Part shown: piece by piece, positions 21,554-32,860 of the stretch | Layout of the letters: the number at the start of each line of letters is the position of its first letter | How positions within the stretch are numbered: position 1 is the first letter of the stretch | NCBI RefSeq assembly: GCF_014066305.1 | Contig: NW_023501060.1 | Span: forward strand, 310,001 to 374,000 | Length of the DNA: 64,000 nucleotides | Source of the DNA: Letharia columbiana | Taxonomy: Eukaryota; Ascomycota; Lecanoromycetes; Lecanorales; Parmeliaceae | Reading direction: 5' to 3' | Notes under the pieces: generated by a model | Told to the model about the DNA's origin: nothing | The model's database searches: none | Seen by the model: only the letters and a program-made list of their open reading frames with translations | Made by a program: the position numbers and the translations under genes

Positions 21554-22573
21554 ATGTCCTCAAACGCCAACGTATACACCTGTGACGCCGTCACCACGAG
21601 ACGTCTTGTCCAAGACTCGATCTACGGTTACTTTCCCTCCCTCCCCGCCAACGCCTTCTTCCTCGCTCTCTTCATCATCCTCCTCATCACCCAACTCTAT
21701 CTCGGCATCAAATACAAAACATGGACATTCACGTTCGCTCTCTCCTGCGGCTGTCTCGTCGAAGCAGTCGGCTACGTCGGGCGCCTCATTCTTCACCATA
21801 ATCCATTCGCCAACAGTGGGTTCATCATGCAGCGCTGCTGTCTGATCATGGGCCCAGCTTGGCTAGCCGTGGGAATCTACTTGACTTTGAAGCATATCGT
21901 CAAAGCATTCGGACCGCAGTACACCTATCTTAAACCGAAGTACTACACTTGGCTCTTCATTGCCGGTGATTGCTTTGCTCTCAGTCTGCAGGCCGTTGGT
22001 GGAGGATTATCCGCTGGCGCCATTGGCAATTTCAATCAACTGAGCCTTGGAAGCAACATCGCAATCGCCGGCATTATCATGCAAGTAGTGACGCTCGCAA
22101 TCTTCGCCTCACTGGCGGGACTCTTCTTCTTCCGCCGACAGCTCGCCCGACGCAATGGAGTCCCAGAGAAGGAAGGAACACTAGTAAACCCTCAACTACA
22201 GACACTACGCTTCAAGCTCTTCGCCGGCGCAGTGATCATCGCCTTCTCAACCATTTTCACCCGATGTGTCTACAGGATTGCGGAGATGATGGGTGGATGG
22301 GGCAATCCACTCATGCAAGATCAGGCCGAATTCATCGCGCTGGACAGCGTGATGTGTTCTGTCGCAGCTATTGCATTGACGGTCTTCCACCCTGGCTTTT
22401 GCTTCCCGCAAATGGCGCAGTCCATCAGCTTTGGCCAAAGGAAGATACTTACCACTCTGGAGGACAATGGACCTAATAACTCTACGTCTTCTTCTTCTTC
22501 TTCTTCTTCTTCACCTGAAGTCGTCCTTGAGAAAGCTGATGTAGCAAAGCCGGGCGAGTTGTACTTTCGGTAG
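21554..22573 (+). CDS. RTA1-family seven-TM lipid-translocating exporter-like protein
   Basis: Single exon, 339 residues, seven hydrophobic segments starting with NAFFLALFIILLITQLYLG. Family landmarks include the CGCLVEAVGYVGRL segment after TM2, the APAWLAVGIY-like stretch (MGPAWLAVGIY), GDCFALSLQAVGGG in TM5 and the R-x(2)-YRIAEM(M)-GG motif before TM7. RTA1-like proteins sit in the plasma membrane or endomembranes. Yeast relatives (Rsb1, Rta1) are linked to sphingoid-base release or azole/7-aminocholesterol resistance. The C-terminus has a nine-to-ten-residue Ser run encoded by a TCT microsatellite (22488-22511) and acidic tail. Confidence 0.93.
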   Translation: MSSNANVYTCDAVTTRRLVQDSIYGYFPSLPANAFFLALFIILLITQLYLGIKYKTWTFTFALSCGCLVEAVGYVGRLILHHNPFANSGFIMQRCCLIMGPAWLAVGIYLTLKHIVKAFGPQYTYLKPKYYTWLFIAGDCFALSLQAVGGGLSAGAIGNFNQLSLGSNIAIAGIIMQVVTLAIFASLAGLFFFRRQLARRNGVPEKEGTLVNPQLQTLRFKLFAGAVIIAFSTIFTRCVYRIAEMMGGWGNPLMQDQAEFIALDSVMCSVAAIALTVFHPGFCFPQMAQSISFGQRKILTTLEDNGPNNSTSSSSSSSSSPEVVLEKADVAKPGELYFR

Positions 22574-25100
22574 AATTTGCGCGGAATGTGGATGAGTCTG
22601 ACTTTTTTGGCCGTCACGAACGCATTGTATTTATTCATATGTTGATGGCAACAAAATCACTCTCAATGCATCTCTTGACACGCTTCTGGCAACTTCGAGG
22701 CACTATGTGAGCTGATTTCTACGTGACAGGAAGTCTTGAAAGCTTAGTAAAGGCAAAGAACTGTTGGGGCAGGACCTCTTCTTCCTCCATGCTCGGACCT
22801 TCCGCAATGGCGACGAAACGACAACGAGAAAATACGCAAACATAAGCTAGAGAACACTCATGGTTTCTTTTAGACGAGTAGCCAACGCTTACTTACATCC
22901 TGTGCAGCCGCTTGGATCTGGTGAGAATCGCTGGCTGGCCTCTTTAAATTCGGTGGAGTCTGTATCAAGCCACCGCTCTGACTGAAAGCATCAAGTTGGC
23001 ATGAATTGGATGGATCGTCAAGCGCTTGTATAGAGCTTTGTCTTGAGCTATGAGTCAGCTCTATAGTCACGAAACAAAAAGCTCGAGCGTGGAAATATAG
23101 ATTGTACAGCGTGTGTGACAGGCCATAGCTCAGTATCTGGCGAGACTGTTGTTGAACATGTTTTTGTTTCTAGGAAGACAGGAGCGCGACAAACCACGAA
23201 GAAAATGAGAAGAAAATGAGATGTGCCGTATCAGACACAGTCCATGTTCTAGGCCTAGCTATCTACGATATTCGACCGACGAATCTAGGCAAATTTGTGG
23301 ATGTTACTAGAGAACGAAAACTTTCACCCAAAGTGTGTAGCGAAAGCGAGAATCTTCGGCTTCGTGGCCATTGCAGCAGCGGAAATAATCCTTGCTTCAG
23401 TCACTTGCTCACAGGGCAGCCATTATGTGCGTCTTCTATCGCCATGCACAAAGGCATGAGCTTTGCACTACTGATTAAGAGATTGAGACCTCGAACTTGG
23501 GGCTTTAGAAGCTGACTTCGTTCAAGTTGTACCTCATACTTACCATAGTCACGGGGGACGAGCGTCTTGATATTCTGACAGCAATGAGATCTGGGGGCAG
23601 CCGATGGCTGAAACGGTTGGCAGGGAACTTAGTTTCGGTTCGATCAGCAGACGGTACGAATCGTTTGACCACTGTAGTCGTACACCCGTCGCAACGAGGA
23701 TGTTTTGGCTTCTGAGCCGCCGTCCATATATATGCCTGTAAGGACTTTCAGCACGATTCGTTGATGGAGACAGTCAAGCCTGAGCAACGCCGCATGCTAG
23801 GACCTTTGAAACAGGAAGGAATGTCTCTAAAACCAACATCCATTTGGCGGCATTTGCTGTACTCAAGCACCGCATAATAGCTCGGTGCGACCGCTTTGAT
23901 TCGTCCAGGTCGCATCCGCCGAAACGTGTGGAGGACCATCTCTAAGCGGATGAAAAGCTCTGTTCAGGGCTAACATCCGTGTCATAAAAGGTGCGCCTGC
24001 ACACTCGAGTATTCAGTTACAAGAACGGTAGACAGCTCGGCCACCAAGTTGAACAGGTAGCAATCGCGACGGCGATGGATTCGGTGTGCTCGAAAGGGTA
24101 TAAAAGATGATGAAGCACAATCGACAAGTACACAACAACCCCCCCAGCCATAGCTATCCTAATCATTAACCCCCTCTGCACCCCTGAACCCCCGCCATAC
24201 GATTGTGGCAGTTGCAGATTATGACACTCCTATGATTTTGCATTTTGCAGCAAAGGGTATCTTGGTCATTCCATGCAGCGCACTTAGCAGCTGATCCTCA
24301 CCTCCATTTCAGTATTTGCGGGTATTTTTCCTGCTGTCTCTGCTGCAGGCACTTTGACTTCCCTAAGCTCGTAGAACGACACAATGGGCGGAAGGACAGC
24401 GAGCGGCATGAGGGATTAACTTTTCGCTTTTGCGATGAGGGCACATCGCATCTTTTTCCGGAGTATACGAAAGATGAAGTGAGATAATAAAGCTGATCTC
24501 TAGTGTTCGTTGGGAATTCGACGCCGAAAAACTTGAATCCCATATATAGATAACGGTGAGTCTCTCGCAATCGATTGCACTCAAGATGAACACACACAGA
24601 ATGCGAGTCCATCGCGAGTCAGGCTTGTATTCAGTCCACAATGAAACGCGGGCAAGCTGCGAGAAAAAGGCCAATTGAAGGAAGGATTCATGAACAGCCC
24701 CAGAGAACGCAGCAACCTACTGATGGTGCAGAGATTGCCAATCAGGCGAACGCCCTGGCCGACCAAATTTATTCTCGAGTAGTTCTATTAGCACATTATC
24801 GAACGTTTTGATCTGCTCCGTTCAGTTCACGCAACTGCCAACAATTCTGTTGGTCTAATAATAGACAGACCTCCGTAAATTTAGCGCAGGGTCCAAGTCG
24901 CTCGACCAATGAGATCAGACTGCGCCTCCCGGCTCAGAGGTTGGACCGACGTCCGTAACACAGCTGCCTGGACTCCTTCGTTCTTTCCTCCTACACAATC
25001 TGTTCATATTGCCTCTCCATCTCACCTCGAACAACGATATACTACCTCACACTCATCATTAGGCCCTATTGATCTCAAAGAAAGACGTCCCACCGCAGCC
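22574..25100. other. 2.5-kb intergenic stretch
   Basis: No supported gene. A TATA-like sequence (GGGTATAAAAG, about 24097) followed by C-rich sequence and ACA-rich leader looks like a core promoter, but the frame after it (about 24250-24487) has no ATG at its start and no motif. The last 190 bp (24910-25100) are CT-rich and likely 5' UTR of the next gene. Confidence 0.5.
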
Positions 25101-26334
25101 ATGACCGCTGGAATGGCTCATCATCTTGTCAGCCGCGCTATAGACGTCACCCAGCAGCACTACAACGGCAACGACGCAGAACAGACACTTTACAAGTTCC
25201 ACTGGGCCGCCGTGCTCATCTTCGCTACCGTTGCCCTCTACTTGGCCGTGATCTCCATGGTAAGTGGTCTAGCATCACCCTCCGTAGCGAACGACCGGCG
25301 AGGCTAACTTCCACCACCAGATCTCCTACACCTATGGCGACGTCGTAGCAACACTTACCATCATCGAGACTCCCACCGCCACAGCCTTCAAGACTGAATA
25401 CTCCGACTCCGATGAAATCGACGCACCTCTCATATCTCAAGACGAGAAATCCGAGAAGGCCAAGGTCATCGAATCCGACCTCTTCCTCGTCAAGCAAAAG
25501 CCCATCACATCCAAAATACGCACAACCATCAAGCACCTCCGCGCCCAAGCCGGTCCTCTAGCCCGTTTCCGTGGTCTCCACGTCTCAATCATCTATCACA
25601 TTCTGCACGGCGGCGTCGTCGGCTTCTTCAGCTCCCACGTCATCAGCCACCCTGTCGCTCGCCCCTTCATTGCCGTCTTCGCAAGCATCGCGCTTTGCCG
25701 TCTTCAGATGACCTGGACCCACATCGTCATCTCTAACCGTAGCAGCAAGAGCTGGTTCCGCCGCATCCCCTCCAGGACTGCTGTTAGGAACATCCTCATT
25801 CCCACCGCTGTCTTCGCCATCGCCGAACAAGCTACAATCTACGTGCCAGGCGCTCTTTTCCTCCTTGCTGCCCAGGCTTTCAATGAAGAGGCCCGTGAAA
25901 ATGTCGCTCGCGCGCAGAATATTGCCTTGCTGCAGATGTTCCTCATCGGTCTCATCGGCATTGGCATCTTCGTTCTTGTCGTCATCCCAGCCGACGTCAC
26001 ACTCAAGCGTGTCCAAGCTTCCATGCTGCCTGAGGAGGATGAGGCTATTGTCCCCTTCGACCGCACCTTCGGTGGCAAAGTCAAACCGGAGATTTTGGGC
26101 GGCAGCGGTGCCGTGTCGATGCTTGATGCTTGGAAGTCGTTTGACGGATCTGCAAGGATCAGGCTGATGAAGCTCTACCTCAAGGTCTTCCTCATCTCCG
26201 TCTTTACTACCATCATGTTCATCATGGTTTTGGTTGGAGAGCTCAGGTTGATCATGGGCGACAAATTCAATGGATTGGCTGGAAAGGCGCATGAGGGCCT
26301 CCAGCAAGTAAGAGCCGGAAGCCCCATGTTCTAG
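25101..26334 (+). CDS. Conserved fungal multi-pass membrane protein
   Basis: Exons 25101-25259 and 25321-26334 (61-bp intron, GTAAGT...CCAG) give 390 residues. The start at 25101 (MTAGMAHHLVSRA) is preferred over an in-frame ATG at 24909, whose leader is CT-rich UTR-like. A first TM helix (WAAVLIFATVALYLAVISM) is interrupted by the intron. Then comes an acidic soluble stretch with ISQDEKSEKAK, and four or five more TM helices from LHVSIIYHILHGG to the last VFLISVFTTIMFIMVLVGEL. Related fungal entries are often labelled ubiquitin carrier protein. I see no ubiquitin or E2 motif to justify that. It has no known biochemical role that I can support. Confidence 0.8.
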
Positions 26335-26975
26335 AAAAGTAAGGAAGGCAATACCTCCACGCTCTCTCGTCCTATTGGAGTTGCAGAAGAGGCTGAATGA
26401 TGATTGGTAGAGTTGAAGAGGGGGCGGTGTGATGAAATAGTAAAGGAGTTGGGACAGAATTGCGTATGAGGGAAAGGAGCACAGTCTTTTCAGTGTAGTC
26501 TAAGCACATGCAAGAGCGTTTGATTTTCTCATCATACATTCGACTGCACAACGAACCCCCTCCATCCACTCCCACCCCTATACCCATCCAACCCGCCATT
26601 AACCTCCCCCTCATCCAATCCCTCCACTATTCCTACCTACGTGGATCCCAAGTCCCCTTCTCCACCCCACCTCAGCAGCTCCTTCCGAAACCTCCTCCTC
26701 AACAACCTCAAGCCTGATCGATCCCACCTACAAGCCTCGCCCTTACCCACAAATCTAATATATCCAAATCGCAGCCTCTGCCTCCCCCATCAACGGCCTG
26801 CAACACCGAGACTACATACGCTCTACACCTCCATAGCCAAAAGCGTCACGTCGTTCGAATTCAAACCGTGACCCGCGAGGAGCCGTATACATATACGGCG
26901 TGGGGTTGAGCTGCCAATTTCCAAGAACCGGGCATGGAAGGGGGGGCGGGGGGTTGGGCGAAGTTGTTTTACATG

Positions 26976-26978
<3 letters not shown>

Positions 26979-27006
<28 letters not shown>
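26979..27006 (+). repeat. (GA)14 microsatellite
   Basis: Uninterrupted GA dinucleotides. Confidence 0.95.
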
Positions 27007-27010
<4 letters not shown>

Positions 27011-27087
27011 TGGATGCTACTTTAATGTACGCAGAAGACGAGGGTGATATGTTGCGGGTTCGGCCGCAACGGAACCGCCGCTCCAAT

Positions 27088-27272
27088 GCCGGGCACCCGG
27101 TACATGACGAATGATTGGCGGCGGGGTCTGTGGCCTTTGGGGGGGGAAGTGCCGACCATGGGGCCGGGATGCCGATGCCGATGCCGATGCCGGGTATCCG
27201 GTACATGACGATGGTTGGCGGCGGGGTCTGTGGCCTTTGGGGAAGGTTTTCGACCATGGGGTTGGGATGGCG
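27088..27272 (+). repeat. ~98-bp imperfect tandem duplication
   Basis: Two adjacent units each contain CCGGTACATGACGA, GGCGGCGGGGTCTGTGGCCT and CGACCATGGGG in the same order. The junction contains a (CCGATG)3-4 run that could have mediated the duplication. Confidence 0.85.
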
Positions 27273-27727
27273 AAGGGGGAGGGTGAAAGAGAAGGGGAGA
27301 GAGGAGGAGACAAGAGGATGAGAGAGCGTTGATGGATGAGGTCGCTCGCTGCGTTCATGATCGAGGGAATGGGGGGGAAGGTGATGGGTTGATTGCGCGG
27401 CTGGCTGGACTTTTTTTTTCATTGATGGGATGGAAGGAGATTCTGAATTGGTGAATGAGACGTACAAGAGATCCGCGCTAAGATTCCCGATTGTTTTTTT
27501 GAGGAGGCTAAAGGACGGAGGTCGGCACCAGGAGTCCACCGGTCCTGCTTCTTTCGGTCAACGAGGTGGGATTGCGTCGGCCGGGGAATTGAACAAAAGT
27601 CAGTTTCGTGTCCGACAAAAGGTATATGATTCATTACACCGCCCTGCAAATTGCGACTTCCTGATCCGCGGACCACATTTTGTCCGCTTGACTGCTGCTT
27701 ACCTCCCTTCTCTTCCAACCAACGACC

Positions 27728-29523
27728 CTAATAAGTCGCCTTGCTCGACTTCCGTATCCGCTCACCATACTTGTAGAAGATCCACGGGATCGGACACCCG
27801 GCCAGCGCGATGAATGCCAGCAAGCTGTTACCCCAGCCTATACCCAACGCCTGGTACATCTTCGGCCCGGCCAGAGGCAGCGTCGCGCCAAAGATTGATC
27901 TCATCACCGCATTCGCGGCGGTCGCACTGGCGGCGTATTCGGTGAATGCGTCCACCATGTAGGTCAGAGTGCATACCAGGGTGACGAGGAGTCCGATGCC
28001 GAAGAAGCCGGTGCCGATGATTGGTACGATCCAATGAATCGCATACCTCGCCGACCAGCCGTACAGAAAGAGGCCGATGGGCACAGTGAAGGCGGTCCAG
28101 ACCATCGGTATGAGTCGATACTCGGGCTTCAGTTCCCCACTGGCTGCTTTGGCCAAGAGGATCTTGTCTGAGAAAACACCAAAGATGACCAATCCGATGA
28201 TGTTTCCGACGCCGAGGCCGAGGTATACCAGTCCGGTTATCCCAATCGAGAAATGATAGTAGGTCCCAAACACCACGGGGAAGGTCGTGAAGAGCAGGTA
28301 GAGATAGCCGTACACGACGGCCATGAAAAGGGACAGGAGGAAGATGATCGGCGAGAAGACCAGCATCTTGATCGGACGTATGAGGGTATTGCGCCAGAGC
28401 TGGCGCGTTGTGAGACCCTGATCGAACACAGATCGCAGAGCCTTGTTTCCGGTCTTGAGCTGGAGAGCGCGCGTTTTGCGAGCCATGATCACGACACCGT
28501 AGGTCTCTCGCATGAAGACGAAGTTCATGAGCGTGATTGATCCCTCCTTGTTGCGTTTACAACCGTCAGTTGTGATGACCAAAGCCCATCGAAGGTACAG
28601 TCAAACATTAACCGAGATAGAACGACTCACAATCATCAGAAGCAACCACATAAGCCATCTCCATCCCTTGGCCCCTGTCAGAAAACCACCAGCGACCGGT
28701 CCAAAGATTGGTCCCAGCGTCGGGCCCAGAGCATATATACCCATGTACTTTCCACGCCGCTCCTGCGGGATGAGGTCTGAGATTGTGCCTCCACCAATCG
28801 CCAGTGGTGCCGATCCTGCGCAGCCTTGGAGGAATCGAAGACCGATGAGGCTATTCATGCTTGGGGCGAGTGCGCAGGCGACGGTGAAGGCTGCAAAGAT
28901 TGTGTTGCACGAGTGATATAGCGGCAACCTCCCATACATTTCAGACAATGGCGCTATCACCAACGGCCCAGCCGCAAAGCCGAGCAGGTATATTGAAACC
29001 ACAAGAGACCCAAGCTCCTCGTTCGTTGACCGGAATTCGGCCATGATCTGCGGTATTCCTGTAGCGAGGATGGAGGATCCCAAAGGGCTGCCGTCATAAG
29101 ATGTTCAGTGGTCCATCAAGTGAGATTGGTTTCCGTGGAGGTTCAGACTCACCTAATGAAAGTAATGGCGCTGACAAGGAAGATATGCGTCTTTACCTTC
29201 CACGCCGGCCAGTTCATTGGATTCTTCGGATCATCCGGACCATCCCAGTCGACAGTGTTGGAATCTCCGACTTGATCCTCATTCTTCTGGTCCCTGCCTG
29301 ATGTTTGAGAGCTTGCGGAAACATTGGCTTCCAGGTCGGCTTTTTTTGGGACAAGTTCAATTTGGTCAGTCGAGATATTATCGGCTTTTCGTTCACTGTG
29401 ATCCTGCAGTTCATTGAGCTCTATGTCGCCAGCTTCCGAGTCCAAATTGGATTTGGAGAAGACTGAGACTGAGCTGTCGTTGAAGCCTGTGACCGGAGCA
29501 CTGAAAGCCTTTGCGTCTTCCAT
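27728..29523 (-). CDS. MFS drug:H+ antiporter-type (DHA1) transporter
   Basis: Three exons, 29523-29153, 29087-28631 and 28546-27728, give 548 residues in phase. A ~105-residue cytosolic N-terminus is acidic and ends in DDPKNPMNWPAWKV, the usual run-in of fungal DHA1 proteins. Twelve TM helices follow, with SPLGSSILATGIPQ (TM1), SEMYGRLPLYH (motif A-like loop 2-3), RFLQGCAGSAPLAIGGG (TM4, motif B) and ALGPTLGPIFGPVAGGFL (motif C of antiporters, TM5). The central loop has FMRETYGVVIMARK. Expected role: proton-driven efflux of small hydrophobic compounds at the plasma membrane. It is divergent from the methyltransferase gene and 1.1 kb from it, so a role in exporting the product of the neighbouring PKS is plausible but inferred. 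Confidence 0.9.
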
Positions 29524-30641
29524 CTCGACCGCCAAAACACTTATTTTACGTGGTTGGCTTCAAGTTGGCCTGTGGCGAAAAAGAATTCGAAGCACAGCCG
29601 AGAGCCAATGGTCGCACCGTGCCAGCGCAAATATCTCGCGAAGAAAAAGTGGGCGATAGCATGTGCTACTGCTGCGACCCACAACTCCCACGTTCCTCCG
29701 ATCAGATCTATCCATGACGACACCACAACAAGGACAAGCTCATCTACCCAAAAGTCCGACCACAAAGGACAAGATCTTCCACGGGGTCCGTGTCCAAGCA
29801 TTCAAGCCACAATCACTCATGCATGCAGATTCGACTTGGTGAGATAAGAGGAGAGCCTATCGCTTTGCCTTGTGATATTGTATGTATTGTTTCCGTTCTT
29901 ACATGCATCCATCAAAGCGCGTATGTATGCATGACAGACAGATCATCAAGGCTTCGAGATTCAACACTGTCCAGCCAATATTCACGAGGCTTACAGGTGT
30001 CTTAATCCCGCCAATCCAGGGTTCAGAAATTTCGCAGTCGTAACCGAGCGGGTTGCTAGGTGGCTCGAGAAAAGTCGCCTAAAAGTCGGCTAAAAAGTCA
30101 ACTGAAAGACAAGGCCGAGTTGGGGCGATTGGCGAACCGGAAGAAATGGTTTCTTGACAGACATCGGAGCACGGGGAATTTAAAGCTTCGGCCCGTGAGC
30201 TTAACCCTCGGTGCCTACTATCGCGCCGAAAGCCGATAGTAGGACGCGCCAAGAAGCGCCAACACACCCCCAAGACACACGGGGGCATTTTTAAACGAAA
30301 GTTATTCTAGACGACATGTCTTGTTGGTAAGATTCTCCTTTGGGATAGTGCTTCTTATAATGGTGGTGTAGATGGCGGTGGTGATGGTGGCATTGGCGGT
30401 GTTGGTGGAGGTGATGATTATGAACACGATTGTGACCATGATGGTGCTGTATGACATACAAGGAACTGCGGGTTCGAGATGTCTTTCGTTCATCCCTTTT
30501 CTCCGCCGCTCAAAGCGCGATTTCTCGCATCCAATCTTCCCCTGCACAAGCCAAAGTAATTTGGTCTATTGGAAACTATAGGGTTATCTCCATTATCCCC
30601 GAATTCACGCCTGCGTGTTAGCCAGAAAGTTTTCTGTTACA
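29524..30641. promoter_or_regulatory. Divergent upstream region of MFS and methyltransferase genes
   Basis: 1.1 kb between two divergent starts. Contains a perfect inverted repeat at 30214-30243 and repeated AAGTCGSCTAAAAGTC-like motifs at 30071-30105, both candidate regulatory sites. A GGTGGTGATGG-rich stretch lies at 30360-30420. No gene seen. Confidence 0.5.
30214..30243. promoter_or_regulatory. Perfect 10-bp inverted repeat, 10-nt spacer
   Basis: Arms CCTACTATCG and CGATAGTAGG are exact reverse complements around CGCCGAAAGC. It lies 398 bp upstream of the methyltransferase ATG and 691 bp upstream of the MFS ATG. It could be a dimeric-factor site or simply a hairpin. Confidence 0.5.
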
Positions 30642-31850
30642 ATGACTTCCACTGCTCCTCTACCTCCCCCGCTGCACCGCCTTGACGACCAACCTGACAA
30701 TTTAATCGCTTCTTCCGACGTGAACTGGCTTTTGAACGGTACCATGGACCAGGAAGACGCCAAAATGCCACCTCAACCAGAGACCAATCTGGAGACCACC
30801 GCGACAAACGGCCATACGATCATCCCACCGCTCCAGCCCGAAAGTAAACCTGTGAAAGACAACAAAGCTGTTCCTTGGTAGGATTCAGTCTCTTTACCTC
30901 GGCGAATTCTTTTGCCCTGTATCTCATCAAACATTCCGTTTTTTTTGCTGAGGAAGCCAGGTACCATACCTCACTCGCAGAGATCGATCCCGTAACCCGC
31001 GACCTCCTGGAAAATTACAGCAAGATCCCCTCGGATCAAGTGAAGCCGCACGTATTTGCAATCGTACGTTTCCCTTCCTCTCCCACTCTCCATCCGCCAA
31101 ACCCCATCCATCTTTCCCCCACCATCACCACCGCCGCTAACGCCCGTTCTTCCCCCCTCCCTCCAGCGCGAAAAGGCCTGGGACGTCTACCCCTACCCCT
31201 GCATCGGGCAGTTCCTCTTCCTCAACCTCACCATCAACCTCTCGCCCTACTACCCGACCCTCGTCGCCCGCCTCCGCGACCCGGCCCACACCCTGCTGGA
31301 CCTGGGCTGCTGCTTCGCGCAGGACGTGCGCAAGCTCGTCGCGGACGGCGCCCGGGCCGAGAACCTCTACGGCGCGGACCTGCACGGCGAGTTCCTGGAG
31401 CTGGGCTACGCCCTCTTCCGCGACCGCCGCACCCTGCGCGCCACCTTCTTCCCGGCCGACGTCCTCGACCCGCGCGACCTGCCCCTGCGCGGCCTCGACG
31501 GCGAAATGGACGTCGTCCACCTCGGCCTCTTCCTCCACCACTTCGACTTCCCCGCCTGCGTCCGCGTCTGCGTCCGCGTCGTCCGCTTGCTCCGGCCCCG
31601 CGCCGGCAGCCTCGTCATGGGCGTCCAGGTCGGCGCCCTCGTCGCCGACGTGGTTCCCATCCCCATCCCTAGCGGCGGCGTCCTCTTCCGCCACGACCTC
31701 GCCAGCTTCGCCCGCCTGTGGGAGGAGGTGGGGAGGGTCACGGGCACGGAGTGGCGCGTCGAGGCCCGGTTGGAGCGCGCGAAGGGCTTCGGGGAGAAGT
31801 GGCAGATTGAGGGGACGAGGAGGTTGGGGTTTGAGGTTTGGAGGCTTTGA
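30642..31850 (+). CDS. SAM-dependent methyltransferase of the fungal secondary-metabolite type
   Basis: Three exons, 30642-30877, 30961-31063 and 31167-31850, yield 340 residues. Residues 1-78 are a poorly ordered N-terminus. Then WYHTSLAEIDPVTRDLLENYSKIPSDQV leads into REKAWDVYPYPCIGQFLFLNL, a hallmark of small fungal methyltransferases in polyketide and meroterpenoid clusters. SAM motif I is LLDLGCCFAQDVRKL, the acidic residue that binds ribose sits in LYGADLHGEFLELGY, and a later motif is VVHLGLFLHHFDF. It probably methylates a carboxylate or hydroxyl of a pathway intermediate; this is inference from the family. Exon 3 has almost exclusively G/C third positions, unlike exon 1 and the PKS. 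Convergent with the P450 gene. Confidence 0.85.
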
Positions 31851-32383
31851 GGGAGGGGGGGGGGGGGGAGGAAGGGGGGGGGGGGTTTGGTTCGTGTGTT
31901 GTATGTACCTTAACTTGCCTATTCGGGGCCATCCGCTGCGCGTGGGGGATGGGAGTCGGGATTCAACATCGCGCGCGCGAGAGGCGGGGGTTCGGGGCAC
32001 GTGTCGGGGTCGGGACGATTGCGATTGTGATTGTGATTGTGATTTTGATGGTGGAACATAATTGAGAAAAGTTGCTTGGGGAGAGTTTATCAATGAGCGA
32101 AAAGCCGGACATACATGCGCATCCGTAGTCCCTTTCTTTTTTTCTTCCCCCCGGGGCGAACTTTAGCGCAAGCGACCGGGAAAACGACCTATTTTTTATA
32201 AATATTTTTTCCCCCCCTGGACACTCGAATGCTACGTATGTATGCATGTTGCGTTGGCCGGGGGAAGGGGGGGTGGTTCGCGGTAAGCGGAACTATATAT
32301 GTGGGCGATAGCTTACGATTGCGTGCTCAAAGACTGGGATGTTCGATGCGTCCGCGGAGGCTACGGCGGAGTGTCGTGGGTGA

Positions 32384-32517
32384 GCTTCCGGGGTCAAAAG
32401 TTTCCCGATGGGCGGATCTACGATGACGGGGCGGGGGGATAGGGATGGGGAGGGAAAGCTTCCGGGTTCGAAAGGTCCCGATGGGCGGATCTACGATGAC
32501 GGGGCGGGGGGAATAGG
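32384..32517 (+). repeat. ~74-bp tandem duplication
   Basis: Two copies starting GCTTCCGGG at 32384 and 32458. A 36-bp core, from CCCGATGGGCGGATCTACGA on through the following GACGGGGCGGGGGGA, is identical. Confidence 0.9.
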
Positions 32518-32527
32518 TTAAAGGACA

Positions 32528-32590
32528 GGAAAGGAAAGGAAAGGAAAGGAAAGGAAAGGAAAGGAAAGGAAAGGAAAGGAAAGGAAAGGA
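32528..32590 (+). repeat. (GGAAA)n microsatellite, ~12 copies
   Basis: Uninterrupted GGAAA pentamers. Confidence 0.95.
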
Positions 32591-32782
32591 ACGGTGTCGT
32601 ACAAGCATCGAAAGTTATAGTGTGCCCGGATTTTCTATTTCGGTATGCTTAGTTTTTTGAAACGAGACGGGACAGCATCATCGATTGAAATTCACACCGC
32701 CGCTACGGTGCCGGCTGGCTGTTGAGCTGCGCTGTCGGAAAATCTTCCCCACCCCCACCCTCCGCGATGTGCGCAGCGGTCG

Positions 32783-32809
32783 TACATACATACATACATA
32801 CATACATAC
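32783..32809 (+). repeat. (TACA)n microsatellite, ~6 copies
   Basis: Six TACA tetramers just 3' of the P450 gene (which ends at 32861 on the minus strand). Confidence 0.9.
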
Positions 32810-32860
32810 GAAAAGAGCGTCTCTGGCTACGATTCTCTGCCCCATGAATCGGAATCGACG

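Larger units (their letters stand above)
26335..27727. other. Intergenic with simple repeats and a tandem duplication
   Basis: 1.4 kb between convergent genes. It holds a GA microsatellite (26979-27006), a ~100-bp tandem duplication (27088-27272) with a CCGATG hexamer run, and C- or G-rich low-complexity sequence. Long frames here are products of skewed composition. Confidence 0.6.
31851..32860. other. Intergenic, repeat-rich, between convergent genes
   Basis: Contains long G runs (31852-31887), a 74-bp tandem duplication (32384-32517), a GGAAA pentanucleotide repeat (32528-32590) and a TACA repeat (32783-32809). No gene. The G runs may be partly sequencing artefact. Confidence 0.7.

Noticed and set aside
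24245..24487. 80-codon frame downstream of a TATA-like box
   Set aside because: No ATG at its start, no motif, and no supporting splice signals.
25585..26307. 240-codon antisense frame
   Set aside because: Mirror of the multi-pass membrane-protein gene, which has clear TM helices in the sense frame.
31056..32093. Long antisense frames over the methyltransferase gene
   Set aside because: Explained by the extreme GC content of exon 3; no domain, and the plus-strand frame is a clear methyltransferase.
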